DNA of 8,387 nucleotides from JBDZUZ01 sp040255445 (GTDB lineage: Bacteria > Planctomycetota > Phycisphaerae > Phycisphaerales > UBA1924), in the NCBI GenBank assembly GCA_040255445.1, contig JBDZUZ010000160.1, positions 1 to 8,387 of the forward strand, read 5' to 3'. Under the pieces are notes generated by a model that saw only the letters and a program-made list of their open reading frames with translations, had not been told where the DNA came from and made no database searches. Each line of letters opens with the position of its first letter. Position 1 is the first letter of the stretch. Positions 1 to 6,157 of the stretch are shown piece after piece. A program made the translations under genes and the position numbers.

Positions 1-717
1 CCCCGCACCACCGCCCCCCACCGCGCGCACGTCATACCCGCACCCCACACACCGGCCGCGCCACCGCCGCCACCCGATGCGCATCACCATCACACCCACC
101 ACCAGCACCCACAGCACGCCGCCGTACACCGCCCCACCGACCAGCACATTCGGCCAGATCGGCCGCCACGCCAGCCCCCACGCCGTCGACAGCCCGGACT
201 CCTTTCCGTACCGCCCGATGCCGTCGCTCTGACGGAACGGCTCCTCCATCTGCATGATGCCGCGGACCCGCAGCACACGAAGCGGCCAGCCGTACGCCAC
301 GGTCTCGAACTCGCGCGCCTCACCGCGCGCGCCAGCGATCGCCCACCGCGGCGGCGCATCTGCGATCGCTTCCCCCGCGGCCGGCGCGCTGCTCCCGAAA
401 TACACCGGTATCGCCGCGAGCGGCTCCCACGCCCCGCCGAGTGTCACGCTGAGTTGCACGCGGTCCCACAGCGCGTTGCGGGACCACTCCACATATCGCC
501 GCCCGTCCTCCGTCGCCGCGGTCCGCTCCACCGGGATCGGGCGCTCCTTGAGCCCGCTCCCTAGCACGCGCACCACCGGCCGCGGCCAGCCCTTGCACCG
601 CCCCAGCGAGATCAGGCTCGCGGTCAGCACGCAGACCAGTTGGCCCACGACCAGGCACGCCGCGAGGCAGATCAGCAGCCGCCTTAGGTTCCCTCGCTTC
701 GGCCGTGATGCCCGCAT
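1..717 (-). CDS. Membrane protein with half zinc ribbon, 3' end outside window
   Basis: This reading frame runs without a stop from ATG at 717 to the left edge, giving 239 codons of an unfinished protein. A basic N-terminus is followed by a hydrophobic segment (about residues 14-38). A mostly soluble middle contains WSRNALWDRV and a segment around YGWPLRVLRVRG. A second hydrophobic segment follows at about 190-213, then a basic stretch (RIGWRRWRGR) and CVGCGYDVR at 223-231. Planctomycetes have many small membrane proteins of unknown function that end with Cys-x2-Cys-Gly-Tyr-Asp-Leu-Arg and then a second Cys pair completing a zinc ribbon; only the first pair lies in the window. The layout suggests a loop between two membrane segments with the ribbon at the cytoplasmic C-terminus. 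No ribosome binding site precedes the ATG. Codons favour G in third position, unlike the plus-strand genes. The function is not recognised. Confidence 0.82.
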   Translation of the reverse strand, partial: MRASRPKRGNLRRLLICLAACLVVGQLVCVLTASLISLGRCKGWPRPVVRVLGSGLKERPIPVERTAATEDGRRYVEWSRNALWDRVQLSVTLGGAWEPLAAIPVYFGSSAPAAGEAIADAPPRWAIAGARGEAREFETVAYGWPLRVLRVRGIMQMEEPFRQSDGIGRYGKESGLSTAWGLAWRPIWPNVLVGGAVYGGVLWVLVVGVMVMRIGWRRWRGRCVGCGYDVRAVGGGGAG

Positions 718-776
718 CGCGGTAGATTACCACACACGACCGCAGCCCTTTCCTCCGCCCCTGGCCGCTCCAACGC
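718..776. promoter_or_regulatory. Divergent intergenic region, likely back-to-back promoters
   Basis: These 59 bases separate two genes that point away from each other, so both promoters should lie here or within the opposite gene's 5' end. It contains the window's clearest local A/T patch, GGTAGATTACC at 721-731. Read on the plus strand it gives TAGATT (723-728), four of six matches to a -10 box. On the minus strand it gives TAATCT preceded by TGG, like an extended -10, only six bases before the minus-strand ATG. No good -35 box is visible for either. Neither start codon has a Shine-Dalgarno sequence. Confidence 0.35.
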
Positions 777-1214
777 ATGCAATCCCGCCGCCCCATCACC
801 CGCGTGCTCCGCAGCCCCAGCGTCATCGCCTTTGCCGCGGCGGTCGGCATCGTCGTCATCACCTTCATCGGCTTTGTCGCGATCGGCGGCGGGTACGGGC
901 TCATCGCGATGATCGATGGCCACAACCCGCTCGCCCTCACGCCCCCCACGCCCGCCGCCGAGTCCGAGTCGCGTCGCCGCGGCGACCGCATCATCGCCGC
1001 GCTCGAGGCCCACCGCGCTAACCGCGCCCGCTACCCCGCCGCGCTCGAGAAACTCGTGCCCGGGTTCCTCGCCGCGGTGGAGCCGCCGACGGTTGGTGAC
1101 CGGCGCTGGCGATACCGGGTGAAGCCTGATGGGTCCTTCTCGCTCTCGTTCTTCGTCGGACCGTCGTACGAGAGTGATTGGTACGAGAACGGAAACTGGT
1201 ACAGCGACCGGTGA
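777..1214 (+). CDS. Small membrane-anchored protein of unknown function
   Basis: The 145-residue protein has a basic N-terminus and one or two closely spaced hydrophobic stretches (about residues 15-46, rich in I, V, A and G). A Pro/Ala linker (51-61) leads into a soluble C-terminal domain. That domain starts with a charged helix (about 65-84), then RYPAALEKLVPGFL (85-98), a Pro-Pro turn, and WRYRVKPDGSFSLSF (111-125). The order helix, YP-x2-L-x2-LVP, then a two-strand hairpin resembles the soluble domain of type II secretion pseudopilins and related planctomycete proteins, but there is no prepilin cleavage motif, so the likeness may only be structural. The ATG at 777 is the only possible start, because an in-frame TAG lies at 723-725 and no other start codon falls between. 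No ribosome binding site is visible. The stop codon lies inside the first arm of the palindromic element that follows. Confidence 0.85.
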   Translation: MQSRRPITRVLRSPSVIAFAAAVGIVVITFIGFVAIGGGYGLIAMIDGHNPLALTPPTPAAESESRRRGDRIIAALEAHRANRARYPAALEKLVPGFLAAVEPPTVGDRRWRYRVKPDGSFSLSFFVGPSYESDWYENGNWYSDR

Positions 1215-1299
1215 GCATGATCGCTGGGTCCGACCAAGGCAGGGCACCCTTGCCACAGGTCCGGCCGGCTCTGCGGCCGAACCTGTGCGATGTGCTCAC
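1211..1299. other. Branched inverted-repeat element (closing stem plus two hairpins)
   Basis: A long-range inverted repeat pairs GTGAGCA/ATCGC (1211-1217 and 1220-1224) with GCGAT/TGCTCAC (1287-1291 and 1293-1299). That is twelve Watson-Crick pairs around a small internal loop. Inside it lie two adjacent hairpins. One spans 1238-1254 (GGCAGGG, loop CA, CCC-T-TGCC, one bulge). The other spans 1255-1286 (thirteen positions with a single C/A mismatch at 1261/1280, loop GCTCTG). The second hairpin abuts the closing stem directly, as in a coaxially stacked RNA junction. The first arm includes the TGA stop of the upstream gene. There is no T-run, so it is not a textbook terminator. It may be a dispersed palindromic (REP-like) repeat or a structured 3' UTR/small RNA; the sequence alone cannot say which, and the strand is undecided. 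Confidence 0.6.
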
Positions 1300-1303
1300 G
1301 CAC

Positions 1304-1335
1304 TGTCAGAGGAGGACTGCCGTCCTCCTCCGACA
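1304..1335. other. Strong isolated hairpin next to the branched element
   Basis: A perfect nine-pair stem, GAGGAGGAC (1309-1317) with GTCCTCCTC (1322-1330), closes a four-base TGCC loop. After one A/C mismatch (1308/1331) it continues with TGTC (1304-1307) pairing GACA (1332-1335), so thirteen of fourteen positions pair. It starts only four bases after the branched element ends. No T-run follows on either strand. It could be a transcript end without a T-run, part of the same repeat, or a protein-binding palindrome. Confidence 0.6.
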
Positions 1336-1740
1336 CCTCCTCCTGCTGTTGCCGCCAGGTGACCGCCGCGGCACACAAAGCGCGATGCCTCCCGCCCGGA
1401 GGGCGCGCGATGGTTGCCGGTAGCGCAGCGATGCTCTGCGAGCAAGCCACCGAACGACTCTTCGCACGCCCCACACACCACCCGACAGCCACATCCGCAC
1501 CAAGACCCAGCGCCCAACCGCAGCATCGATCACGCTTTGCGCACGTGCTTAACAATCACGCGCAGCACACACCGCGCGCGTACACAACACCCCCTTCACA
1601 ATCGCCCTTCAGCGCACTCCCTGCCGACTTAACACACCGCTCGCACTCCGTTCGCAATCGCGCGATGCGCCCATTAGCGCAATCATCAATCCACGCTGAC
1701 ACGCATCACTTCTGCACACGCCACACTTCACTCCCTGACG
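1336..1740. other. Gene-free C-rich, G-poor region upstream of the prepilin gene
   Basis: No convincing gene is visible in these 400 bases; the open frames have low-complexity, arginine- or proline-rich translations and no family features. The plus strand is very C-rich and G-poor: 1441-1500 and 1561-1620 each hold 30 C and 9 G by hand count. A weak hairpin (CCTCC 1388-1392 with GGAGG 1398-1402) sits between two copies of GCGCGATG (1380-1387 and 1405-1412). A ten-base palindrome ATCGCGCGAT lies at 1657-1666. TTAACA occurs at 1549 and 1629 and resembles a -35 box, but no good -10 box lies at the right distance. The stretch probably holds the prepilin promoter and a long leader. Confidence 0.5.
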
Positions 1741-1761
1741 GCGGGCCCATGTACGGCCCGC
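1741..1761 (+). promoter_or_regulatory. Leader hairpin upstream of the prepilin gene
   Basis: GCGGGCC (1741-1747) and GGCCCGC (1755-1761) form a perfect seven-pair stem with the loop CATGTAC. It lies about 40 bases before the ATG at 1802, inside the probable leader, and is followed by a CT repeat (CTCTCTCTC). It leaves the ribosome binding site free, so it could stabilise the leader; a regulatory role is only a guess. Confidence 0.4.
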
Positions 1762-1789
1762 GCGGCCAGGCCATCTCTCTCTCGTGTGC

Positions 1790-1794
1790 GGAGA
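1790..1794 (+). promoter_or_regulatory. Ribosome binding site deciding the prepilin start
   Basis: GGAGA lies seven bases before ATG 1802. The alternative GTG at 1784 would begin upstream of this site, and ATG 1820 has no such site, so 1802 is preferred. Confidence 0.65.
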
Positions 1795-1801
1795 CCTCTC
1801 G

Positions 1802-2824
1802 ATGCAACATCATGGCGCGATGCGGAACCAAGGCCGGGCATTCACCCTGATCGAACTCCTCGTCGTGATCGCCGTGATCGCGCTGCTCATCGGCATCCTG
1901 CTGCCCGCGCTGGGCAAGGCCCGCGCTGCGGGCCAGCAGATCAAGTGCGCGGCCAACGCCCGCTCGGTCGTGCAGGGCGTCGTCATCTACACCACCAACG
2001 GCAAGCAGTACTACCCGCCCCACTACGCCTACGGCGCCGATGAAACCGGGCTCGACTGGCGCATCCAGGACCAGCAGCTCTCGAACCCCAACCCCAACCA
2101 CGGCTACGTCCACTGGTCCTACGCCCTCTTCGCCGACGGCAACGTCAACGAAGACTCCTTCAAGTGCCCGAGCATGCTCAATGGCGGCGCGCCCGCCACC
2201 AACCCCGGCCCCGACGCCGCGAACTGGGAGCCCGGCCAGCAGAACGACCTGGGCAACGGCCCGGGCGCGCAGACGCCCAACGACCGCCAGGTCAAGCGCA
2301 TCGCCTACGCCGGCAACGCCGCGATCTTCCCCCGCAACAAGTTCTTCTCCAGCGGCGCGGACCGCAAGAACGAGCTCGTCAAAGACGCGGACATCCAGAA
2401 CCCCAGCGCCACCATCCTCGTCACCGAGTACAACCCCGACAAGAACTACCAGGCACTCAAGGTCGGCGGCCTCTTCAAGAGCCACCGCCCCATCACGCCC
2501 TTCAAGGGCGGCTCCGCCGGCGTGCAGGTCTACTCCGAGCCGCAGAGCGGCAACAACATCGCCCGCTTCTTCTACCCGCGCGAAAGCGACATCCTCCAGG
2601 ACTCGCAGATCCCCGAAGGCGCGATCGACGAGACCAGCCCCACCACGCTCAACGCCGTCGGCCGCCACCATACCGGCAGCAAGTCCGCCCGCGGCGGCAC
2701 CGCCAACTTCGCCTACGCCGATGGGCACGTCGAGACCTCGACCGTCCTCGAGACGGTGCAGAAGCGCCGCTGGGGCGACCGCTTCTGGAGCATCACCGGC
2801 TACGACAAGGTGAACACGCAGTAA
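1802..2824 (+). CDS. Prepilin-type N-terminal cleavage/methylation domain protein
   Basis: This 340-residue protein has a class III (type IV pilin-like) signal. A short basic leader (residues 1-13) precedes F14-T-L-I-E18, with Glu at position 5 of the predicted mature chain and a hydrophobic helix to about residue 36. Cleavage by the prepilin peptidase would fall after Ala13, where the consensus has Gly; Ala is common here in planctomycetes. The helix continues into KARAAGQQIKCAANARSVV, typical of the large planctomycete family of secreted pseudopilin-like proteins. Near the C-terminus a His pair (289-290) and YADGHVE (305-311) match the prepilin-associated H-X9-DG motif, but sixteen residues separate His290 from Asp307 rather than nine. 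The protein likely assembles in, or is exported by, a type II secretion/pilus-like system and exposes a beta-rich globular domain outside. The specific role is unknown. A strong hairpin follows the stop, so it is probably a single-gene unit. Confidence 0.93.
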   Translation: MQHHGAMRNQGRAFTLIELLVVIAVIALLIGILLPALGKARAAGQQIKCAANARSVVQGVVIYTTNGKQYYPPHYAYGADETGLDWRIQDQQLSNPNPNHGYVHWSYALFADGNVNEDSFKCPSMLNGGAPATNPGPDAANWEPGQQNDLGNGPGAQTPNDRQVKRIAYAGNAAIFPRNKFFSSGADRKNELVKDADIQNPSATILVTEYNPDKNYQALKVGGLFKSHRPITPFKGGSAGVQVYSEPQSGNNIARFFYPRESDILQDSQIPEGAIDETSPTTLNAVGRHHTGSKSARGGTANFAYADGHVETSTVLETVQKRRWGDRFWSITGYDKVNTQ

Positions 2825-2833
2825 GCACTCTCA

Positions 2834-2863
2834 CGGCCGCGGCGTTGAAAGACGCCGCGGCCG
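2834..2863 (+). terminator. Probable terminator of the prepilin gene
   Basis: CGGCCGCGGCGT (2834-2845) and ACGCCGCGGCCG (2852-2863) form a perfect twelve-pair stem with the loop TGAAAG, starting nine bases after the stop codon. The tail CTTCGTT is only weakly T-rich, so termination efficiency is uncertain. Confidence 0.7.
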
Positions 2864-2872
2864 CTTCGTTCC

Positions 2873-2901
2873 GGGCCGCCCAGGGATGGATTCGGCGGCC
2901 C
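2873..2901 (+). terminator. Second hairpin, possible back-up terminator
   Basis: GGGCCGCC (2873-2880) pairs perfectly with GGCGGCCC (2894-2901) around a thirteen-base loop and is followed by CTTGTTG. It sits ten bases after the first hairpin. It may reinforce termination or belong to the leader of the next gene. Confidence 0.4.
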
Positions 2902-2941
2902 CTTGTTGCTCGTGAGTTCCTTGATCGTGTCTCTCGGTCCA

Positions 2942-2963
2942 CCCCGCGGAAGGTCCCGCGGGG
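2942..2963 (+). promoter_or_regulatory. Hairpin in the probable leader of the substrate-binding/dockerin gene
   Basis: CCCCGCGG (2942-2949) pairs perfectly with CCGCGGGG (2956-2963) around the loop AAGGTC. There is no T-run after it and the next gene starts 75 bases downstream, so it is more likely a leader structure than a terminator. No convincing -35/-10 pair is visible around it. Confidence 0.4.
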
Positions 2964-3020
2964 AGTGCTGTGGGTCTGTCCGTGCTCACCGCACCGCGGC
3001 CGCTTTCGGGGTCCCCTTTG

Positions 3021-3027
3021 AGAGAGG
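3021..3027 (+). promoter_or_regulatory. Ribosome binding site deciding the start at 3039
   Basis: AGAGAGG ends eleven bases before ATG 3039. The in-frame ATG at 2970 has no such site and would put 23 extra residues before a normal signal peptide, so 3039 is chosen. Confidence 0.6.
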
Positions 3028-3038
3028 TTCATCTGATT

Positions 3039-5978
3039 ATGAAGATCACGAATCGTGCGTGGCTGCTGCTCGCGGCGGCCGGAACCTGCATCAGCGCTGG
3101 CAGCGCCCTCGCCCAGGGCAACGGCGGCGTCGTCAACATCAGCGGCGCATCGCTGCTCGAGAACTGGTCGCGCTCCGAAGCCTCCACCAACGACTTCATC
3201 GATGTCGATGGTGACGGCATCGCCGGCTGGCTGGGCACATCGCTGGGCGGCCTGCCCGACCAGCTCGCGCTGGGCGGTCCCCAGGGGCTGGACAACCCCG
3301 GCACGCTCGAGGATCAGGAGCTCGTGATCCAGTACCGCGTGACCGGCTCGGTCAATGGCTTCATCGAGCTGCTCATGTTCGGCGGCCCGTCCTTCGTCAC
3401 CACCGACTCGTTCGATGCCAACGGCATCCTCGGCGCAGCGCCCGGTCAGGGTGATCCCAACCCCGGCGTGGCCACCACCGCGTACCACAACCGCACCGCC
3501 TACATCAACCGCCCGCCCAACGCCGGCGTCCGCACCGGCGCGTACAACGCCGGCAACCCCGGCGGCGCGCCCAACCGCGCCAACACCACCACCTTCCGCG
3601 CCACCTACAGCAACCCCGACAGCCCCTCCCTCGGCGGCATCCGCATCGACCTCGCGCCGCTCGACGTCGCGACCTTCCTCGCCGTGCAGAAGGACGGCGG
3701 CACGCCCGTGTGGAGCGCGGTCCCGGCCGATGCCGGCTACGGCCGTAACCCCCGCAACTCCGTGAACAAGCAGGGCGGCGCGGCGAACGCCGACCTCAAC
3801 TCCCAGCTGCCCACGCTCATGGGCCGCAACCTCTTCGACCCCAACAACCCCGCCGCGGCCGACAGCAACACCATCTTCGACACCAACCTCCTCTTCGCCC
3901 CCATCGCCCCGGTCGTCAACCACGGCGCGGGCATCCGCCGCGTGACCATGTCCGAGTTGCAGCACATGTTCACCACCGGCCGCGCTCCGAGCGGCGTGAA
4001 CTACGTCGTCGCCACGCGCGATGTCGGCTCGGGCACCCGCAACGCCTTCAACAACGCCATCGGCGTCGACCCCTCCTGGGGCAACGGCGACAACATCGGC
4101 GGTCTCTCCACCACCTCCGCCACCATCAACCTCGGCGCGCAGTACTCGCCCACCAACAAGGGCTCCAACGGCGGCATGGAGTCGACCCTCCGCAACACCC
4201 GCCTGGGCATCGGTTATGTCGGCACCGAACGCGGCGTCTCCGGCTCGGGCTCGGGCTCCTGGCTCATCTCGGGCGCACTCGAGATCGCCGATGTGCAGAA
4301 CGACATCTACGGCGGCACGCAGTACGTCCGCCCCACCACCGCGAACCTCCTCAACAACGACGCCAACGGCTGGGTGATCGGCGGCCAGGCCGTGATCGCC
4401 TCGCTGGGCGACCCCATGGCCAACGGCGCGGCCAACGGCGGCACCGGCTGGGTCGGCGCTTTCGATCCCTTCACCGACAGCAACAACAACGGCGCGTGGG
4501 ACATTGGTGAGCCCTTCACCGACCTCAACGGCAACGGCGTCTGGGACGCCACCAACGCCGAGGCCGGCCTCACCAACACCAACCCCGCGATGCTCAACCC
4601 GTTCGCAGCACGCTACATCAACAACATCAGCCGCTCGATCTCGGCCTTCATCGAGGTCCCCAGCGCGCCGGAAAACACCTTCATGCCCGGCGAGTTCGCC
4701 GCAAGCCAGTTCCTCCTCCTCGCCGGCCTCAACAACGTCCACCTGAGCACCGACTACACCACGCTCGTCCCCAACCCCAACTTCAACCAGAAGGTCCAGG
4801 ACTACATCGCCAACCCCGCCAACGGCAACGTCCACTTCAACACGCTCTTCGCCTCGTACAACACCAACTCCGCCGGCCAGGTCCCCACCCGCACCACCGG
4901 CGCCACCTACAGCGATAACGTCGCCAACGGCCAGAACTACATCAACCAGGCCGGCAACCCCGTCTCCTACGGCGGCACCCTCACGATGCGCAACAAGGTC
5001 GCCGGCGACTTCAACGGCGACGGCGTCCGCACGCTCGCCGATGCGACCGACATGCTCCGCGCCTGGAGCCAGCGCAACGGCGGCGCGGCATGGACCGCCC
5101 CCGACGGCATCTACGGCGCGGGCGCCGGCCAGACCGCCATCTTCGAGGTCCTCGGCGACTTCGAGGGCGACGGCAACTTCAACACCCTCGATGTCCGCTA
5201 TTGGGCCGACGGCCTCGCGACCGTCAACGGCAACCTCGACCGCAAGGCCGGGTTCACCGCCGTCGACAACGCCGCCCAGACCGTCCTGGGCACCTCCAAC
5301 TTCTTCGGCACCACCCTCGCCAACCCCAACGCCATCTACAACGCCGGCGACAGCCGCGCCGATGTCAGCAACGCCTCGGGCCTCACCGCCCGCGGCTGGG
5401 CCCCGATCGGCGCCGACCGCAACAACGGCTCGGCCGATGCCGATGACAACCGCATCGATGCCTCCGACATCGACTACATCTTCGCTCAGTTCATGCAGAA
5501 CGACGCCGTCACCGACGGCGCGGCCAACTGGAGCGACCTCGATGAGGCCGTCAGCTTCGACCTCTCCGCCGACATCACCGGCGACCTCATCGTCGACATG
5601 GCCGATGTCACCGAACTGGTCGAGGGCATCCTCGAAACCAGCTTCGGCGATGTGAACCTCGACGGCGTGTGCAACGATGCCGATGCCACCATTGCCCAGG
5701 CCAACCTGGGCATGATGGGCGGCTGGGCCATGGGCGATGTCAACGGCGACGGCATGATCACCCAGGCCGACCTGGACATCATCAACGGCTGCGCCAACCC
5801 CTGCCCCGCCTGCGCGGCGGACTTCGACCAGTCCGGCGGCGTCGACGGCGACGATATCACCGCCTTCTTCAACGCCTGGCAGGCCGGCGAGACCTGCGGC
5901 GATGTGGACGGCTCGGGCGGCGTCGACGGCGACGACATCCCGTTCTTCTTCGTCCGCTGGGAAGCGGGCGGCTGCTGA
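3039..5978 (+). CDS. Secreted PstS-like substrate-binding protein with EF-hand repeats and GC-type dockerin
   Basis: The protein has 979 residues. A Sec signal peptide (1-25) ends in ALA. Four segments match, in order, the phosphate-binding (PstS/PBP-like-2) fold: SGASLLENW (35-43); YRVTGSVNGFIELL (99-112); MSELQHMFTTGR then ATRDVGSGTR (304-334), which keeps the Arg and Ser-Gly-Thr that bind phosphate in PstS; and GGMESTLRNTRLGIGYVG (378-395). A Gly/Asn-rich insertion divides the N-lobe. Residues 475-503 hold two Asp/Asn-Gly-x-Trp-Asp calcium-type loops. From about 655 come EF-hand/dockerin-like loops (GDFNGDG, GDFEGDG, ADADDNRIDASD, ADITGDLIVDMAD, GDVNLDG, GDVNGDG). The C-terminal paired module (926-979) has loops at Asp928-Asp939 and Asp955-Asp966 and ends Gly-Cys. 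All six mature cysteines (878, 918, 922, 925, 953, 979) lie in the last 102 residues. It is probably an exported, calcium-stabilised surface binding protein. The ligand is unproven, and no ABC transporter genes are adjacent. Confidence 0.9.
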   Translation: MKITNRAWLLLAAAGTCISAGSALAQGNGGVVNISGASLLENWSRSEASTNDFIDVDGDGIAGWLGTSLGGLPDQLALGGPQGLDNPGTLEDQELVIQYRVTGSVNGFIELLMFGGPSFVTTDSFDANGILGAAPGQGDPNPGVATTAYHNRTAYINRPPNAGVRTGAYNAGNPGGAPNRANTTTFRATYSNPDSPSLGGIRIDLAPLDVATFLAVQKDGGTPVWSAVPADAGYGRNPRNSVNKQGGAANADLNSQLPTLMGRNLFDPNNPAAADSNTIFDTNLLFAPIAPVVNHGAGIRRVTMSELQHMFTTGRAPSGVNYVVATRDVGSGTRNAFNNAIGVDPSWGNGDNIGGLSTTSATINLGAQYSPTNKGSNGGMESTLRNTRLGIGYVGTERGVSGSGSGSWLISGALEIADVQNDIYGGTQYVRPTTANLLNNDANGWVIGGQAVIASLGDPMANGAANGGTGWVGAFDPFTDSNNNGAWDIGEPFTDLNGNGVWDATNAEAGLTNTNPAMLNPFAARYINNISRSISAFIEVPSAPENTFMPGEFAASQFLLLAGLNNVHLSTDYTTLVPNPNFNQKVQDYIANPANGNVHFNTLFASYNTNSAGQVPTRTTGATYSDNVANGQNYINQAGNPVSYGGTLTMRNKVAGDFNGDGVRTLADATDMLRAWSQRNGGAAWTAPDGIYGAGAGQTAIFEVLGDFEGDGNFNTLDVRYWADGLATVNGNLDRKAGFTAVDNAAQTVLGTSNFFGTTLANPNAIYNAGDSRADVSNASGLTARGWAPIGADRNNGSADADDNRIDASDIDYIFAQFMQNDAVTDGAANWSDLDEAVSFDLSADITGDLIVDMADVTELVEGILETSFGDVNLDGVCNDADATIAQANLGMMGGWAMGDVNGDGMITQADLDIINGCANPCPACAADFDQSGGVDGDDITAFFNAWQAGETCGDVDGSGGVDGDDIPFFFVRWEAGGC

Positions 5979-5989
5979 GTTGATCTTGT

Positions 5990-6012
5990 GGTGCGGGCCT
6001 CCGGCCTGCACC
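5990..6012 (+). other. Post-stop hairpin, copy 1 of a shared 3' element
   Basis: Twelve bases after the stop codon, GGTGCGGGCC (5990-5999) pairs with GGCCTGCACC (6003-6012) around the loop TCC, with one G-T wobble. The surrounding 5987-6009 matches 7069-7091, after the other dockerin gene, at 21 of 23 positions. It has no T-run; the real terminator comes about 60 bases later. Confidence 0.55.
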
Positions 6013-6069
6013 CGAATCAGCCCGCTGTCTCCTGGCCGTCGGTCGGTCAGTACAACCCGAATCCGTGCG

Positions 6070-6102
6070 GGGCCCGGCGCGAGAGCGCCGGGCCCTGTTT
6101 TT
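6070..6102 (+). terminator. Intrinsic terminator after the 979-residue gene
   Basis: GGGCCCGGCGC (6070-6080) and GCGCCGGGCCC (6085-6095) form a perfect eleven-pair stem with a GAGA tetraloop, followed by TG and five T (6098-6102). This is a textbook Rho-independent terminator for plus-strand transcription, about 90 bases after the stop codon. Confidence 0.92.
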
Positions 6103-6157
6103 CCGCCACATCCCGCCGCGGCCGCCGATCAAACCACCCCGATCCGCAACACAACCC

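Noticed and set aside
1031..1555. Possible minus-strand gene across 1031-1555, and plus-strand frames at 1129-1362, 1178-1423 and 1290-1850
   Set aside because: They run through the palindromic element and the C-rich tract, have Arg/Pro/Ser-rich low-complexity translations and no ribosome binding site. The palindromic sequence explains why several frames stay open.
1784..1801. Earlier GTG start for the prepilin gene
   Set aside because: It lies upstream of the GGAGA ribosome binding site at 1790-1794, which is well placed for ATG 1802.
1706..2728. 340-codon open frame on the minus strand opposite the prepilin gene
   Set aside because: Same shadow effect: low-complexity Val/Gly/Ala/Asp translation opposite a gene with a clear prepilin leader and ribosome binding site.
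2970..3038. Earlier ATG start for the substrate-binding/dockerin gene
   Set aside because: It would place 23 residues before a normal signal peptide and has no ribosome binding site; AGAGAGG precedes ATG 3039.
4242..4259. Tandem hexamer GGCTCG repeated three times (last copy GGCTCC)
   Set aside because: It encodes a Gly-Ser stretch inside the binding protein and is simply a flexible loop with biased codons; too short to call a repeat feature.
2793..6011. Open frame of 1072 codons on the minus strand opposite the 979-residue gene
   Set aside because: It is antisense to a well-supported secreted protein. Its translation is a monotonous Val/Ala/Gly/Asp/Glu mix with no domain, as expected when the plus-strand gene uses C-ending codons and few A/T-rich triplets. 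There is no ribosome binding site or signal peptide.
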